NCBI GenBank assembly: GCA_026027325.1
Contig: JAMSLZ010000001.1
Coordinates: forward strand, 310,001 to 374,000
Origin: Actinomucor elegans
Lineage: Eukaryota; Mucoromycota; Mucoromycetes; Mucorales; Mucoraceae
Direction: 5' to 3'
Length of the DNA stretch: 64,000 nt
Below the pieces are notes generated by a model. That model searched no databases, had not been told where the DNA came from, and was given only the letters and a program-made list of their open reading frames with translations. Position numbers and translations under genes: made by a program. Each line of letters begins with the position of its first letter. Within the stretch, counting starts at the first letter, position 1. This document shows, piece after piece, positions 61,505 through 64,000 of the stretch.

Positions 61505-64000
61505 ATGAGTGCTATGGGAGATACAGCGATACAAACCTATAATGGTGGTATCATCTTTGTCAGTTATCTGATATCAGTTGCTGGAGCACAAACGACTTTG
61601 GAACTGTTAACAAGAAGAACCCATATTCGAGGGTTTTATAATTGGTACTATATAAATTCAAACATTGTACCTTATTACAAGTTATTCAACAACGCCCCAT
61701 TTTTATTATAAACAGGTTTCTATTATCAGCAGCATCATTTACGATGGGTGCGGTAGGAATCTGGTCTATGCATTTTATTGGAAACAACAGCATGACTTTG
61801 TTAATTCAAGGCATGTCATATCAACTTTCTTACAATGCTGGTTACACTTTTGCCAGTTTAGTCGTTTCTATCGCATGTATGTTCTTAGCATTTACGTTCG
61901 TTGGCGTATCTGAAGAAGCCAAAGTATCTAGAATCATACCAAGTGGCATTCTTGCTGGGGTAAGCATTCTTGCATCTTTTCTAGATTAACTTTCTAATCC
62001 CTATTGTTTTATAGTTGGGTGTCGTTGCTATGCACTACATGGGTAATTTTTTTTTTAAATTATTACTTTTGTAATCAAAACTGACTTTTTATTCCGGATT
62101 GTTAGGTCAATTCGCCATCGATTATTTTGTACTAGTCTATCGTCCTGGTTATATTATTGGTGCAGTTATCATCGCTTGTGCTGCTGTCACTGCTGCCTTA
62201 TTCATCTTTTTTAAGTTGCGCGAAAGATGGATGAATTTATGGTACAAGAGGTTAGGCTGTGCTATGTTGATGGCCTTGGCTGTTTGTGGTACGTGAATTT
62301 ATTGATCAATCATGTGCAAGCTGCTAAGTTTCAATACATTATAGGTATGCACTATACTGCATTAATAGGCACTGATTTCTATCGACCCAGTTATCAGGAT
62401 ACGATTCCTGTACCCAAGCTTCAAACACCAGCTCTAATTGGTATCATTTCGGCTGTCATTGTCTCTGCTTGTTTGGCATTATTGTACATCAGTATCAAAA
62501 CTGGCATGAAAAACTTACCAATGTATATAAAAAACACCAACAAACGACTTATCCTTGATGCTGTTATCTTTGATCCTATGGGAAGAATCCTAGTCAAGAT
62601 CGACGGTACCTTACCAATGACTGAACTCGTCCACAACTTGGAGCTTAATGTAAGTATAACGCTATCTAAGTCTGGTTCCAATTATTCAATATACTGTATA
62701 TATAGGAAACCAAGCAATCCTTCTCTACAAGTCACCCATTATTCATTCGTCTATTTCAAAGTTCCATCCTTCGAGCATCACTTCGCTACAGTGGCGAGAA
62801 ACGACCATCAGGTCTTTCAGCTAACTCAAATACAGAAGATTACGAAGCAATTGTAGCTCAGTTTAAAAACGGTTGTCGAGAACTTACTGAAGAGCTTCGA
62901 TTTGAAGATTATAGCGATCTTGGCATCCTCAGTGATATAGTCGTAACAACTGATACTATTTCTAAAGCAAATAGCGTCTTCTCCAAACGCTCCCAAATAT
63001 TCAGAAATTCTTCTGGTTCCAGTTGGTCCAAGAAAGTAGTTGTGAACAAGCAACCCTTAAACGAGATTGAATTGGCGTTTCAGCAGGTGCAACGTGCTCA
63101 GTTGCAAACAGACGATGAAGAAGAAGATATACCCCGTAAAAGCACGGGCAGTGGCTCTAGTAAGAAAAAATCCAAATCTGACAAAACCAAAAAAACTACC
63201 CGATGGGGTCATAGCAAAAAACGCTCTTTTGCTGATGATGAAGAAACAGCTATTGAAAGTATCTCTACCAACAAACGCTCATCTGGAACCACAACAATAG
63301 GGGTTGCCAGTCATAATGCTCGCTCTTCTTCTGAAGAAACGCGCCAAGAAGATGGTAAATCTGTCAACGATCGTCTTTCGGTGGAAGACTCAGATGGAGA
63401 AGATAAGCATATCTTTCTAGTCCGAAAATTAGTCTATGAAAAAGATGTGACCCGCTTACTTTCACAAGGTTATCGTTTTGCCGAGCCCATTTTTATTGCC
63501 AAGACTATGGCTGCTAAATTACGTATCCCGACAGACTATATGCGCCACCATTTTGCCGATATGCAACAAATGACAGATTCACTCTGTGCGTTAACTCAAT
63601 TGGACTGGCTTCCCTCTACTGAAGCACCTGCTCCCAACTCTACAGAGTTCAAAGCTTCTACTAAGAATTCTGTCCAAATAGGTGCTTTTGTTCTTATCGA
63701 CGAATCCAAGGATCTTTCTAATGTACAGATTCTAGTTGACAAGACCAAGCGTTATGCGTTTCCTATGGTACAGCTTACTCTGGATCAACAGTTAGATTCC
63801 CCCCTTACCCTGGAGCCTCATGAAGTAGATTTTGTTCATAATTTGCAAGGCTTATCACTCTTTGACGTTGCCAACTTGAGTCAAACACTTGCATCCCATT
63901 ACAATAGCGAAAAGCATAATGGGTCTTTACCTAGCGAATCTTTTATTCGCGGTCTCGAGAATGCAGCTCGTCAATTAGTAGACTCTACCTCATACAGCAA
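61505..64000 (+). CDS. MHYT-domain membrane sensor protein, 3' end beyond the window
   Basis: Exons 61505-61644, 61716-61959, 62015-62042, 62106-62288, 62345-62649 and 62706 onward, open to the window edge. The N-terminal 260 residues form seven hydrophobic segments with three MHYT-type motifs: WSMHFIGN, AMHYMGQ and GMHYTAL. This is the MHYT domain, proposed to bind a metal (possibly copper) and sense small gaseous ligands. The cytoplasmic part is long: an ILDAVIFDPMGRILVKIDG segment like that of related fungal proteins, then a basic/acidic Ser-rich linker (SKKKSKSDKTKKTTR) and a region HIFLVRKLVYEKDVTRLLSQ onward. No kinase, GGDEF or EAL domain is seen before the edge. Output unknown. Confidence 0.88.

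Overview
This window is nuclear DNA from an early-diverging filamentous fungus, most likely Mucoromycota (Mucorales). The reasons are: AT-rich sequence, many short GT-AG introns (about 45-75 nt), and a gene set of fungal type (PKA, GPI-lipid remodelling Per1, an Anp1/Mnn9-type mannosyltransferase, EF-hand MscS channel, cytochrome b5-acyl-CoA dehydrogenase fusion, Siz/PIAS-like protein). Genus is not assigned. No rRNA, convincing tRNA, CRISPR or prokaryotic feature was seen. All exon boundaries were read by eye from splice signals and reading-frame continuity.

Layout. 0-7 kb: 3' end of a PKA catalytic subunit, a small secreted protein (copy 1 of a five-member family), two decayed mobile-type gene remnants, and a tandem pair of secreted beta/gamma-crystallin-like proteins. 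7-14 kb: a 12-exon acyl-CoA-synthetase-like gene with degraded motifs, and a nuclear-regulator-like protein with a tandemly repeated conserved domain. 14-22 kb: gene-poor, with three more members of the secreted family (one with an in-frame stop). 22-25 kb: an SP-RING (Siz/PIAS-like) gene and another remnant. 26.8-36.2 kb: a dense block (PRELI/Ups, Pex16, Anp1-type mannosyltransferase, methyltransferase, cyt b5-acyl-CoA dehydrogenase, bHLH factor). 38.7-43.1 kb: MscS channel and Per1. 44.6-45.1 kb: fifth secreted-family member. 47.1-54.6 kb: flavoprotein and CPSF30/Yth1 head to head, Pho80-like cyclin and forkhead factor tail to tail, prohibitin-2. 54.6-59.5 kb: gene desert with repeats. 59.5 kb to the end: translin and a large MHYT-domain protein cut by the window edge.

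The most unusual content is the dispersed family of five small secreted proteins (about 1.5, 16.5, 18.5, 21.3 and 44.8 kb). They share a signal peptide, a short Tyr-rich motif, one phase-2 intron at the same place and a matching core promoter, but their second exons have diverged into quite different low-complexity tails (RYRWPHH repeats, HG repeats, PRPWPI repeats, a Cys/His/Asp tail, a Pro/Trp/Cys tail). Also notable are a degenerate roughly 100-bp dispersed repeat present in about a dozen copies and a 49-bp near-perfect inverted repeat at 45.9-46.1 kb. The housekeeping genes cover lipid and mitochondrial biology (Ups, prohibitin, acyl-CoA metabolism, Pex16) and the secretory pathway (Per1, mannosyltransferase), but no functional cluster is evident.
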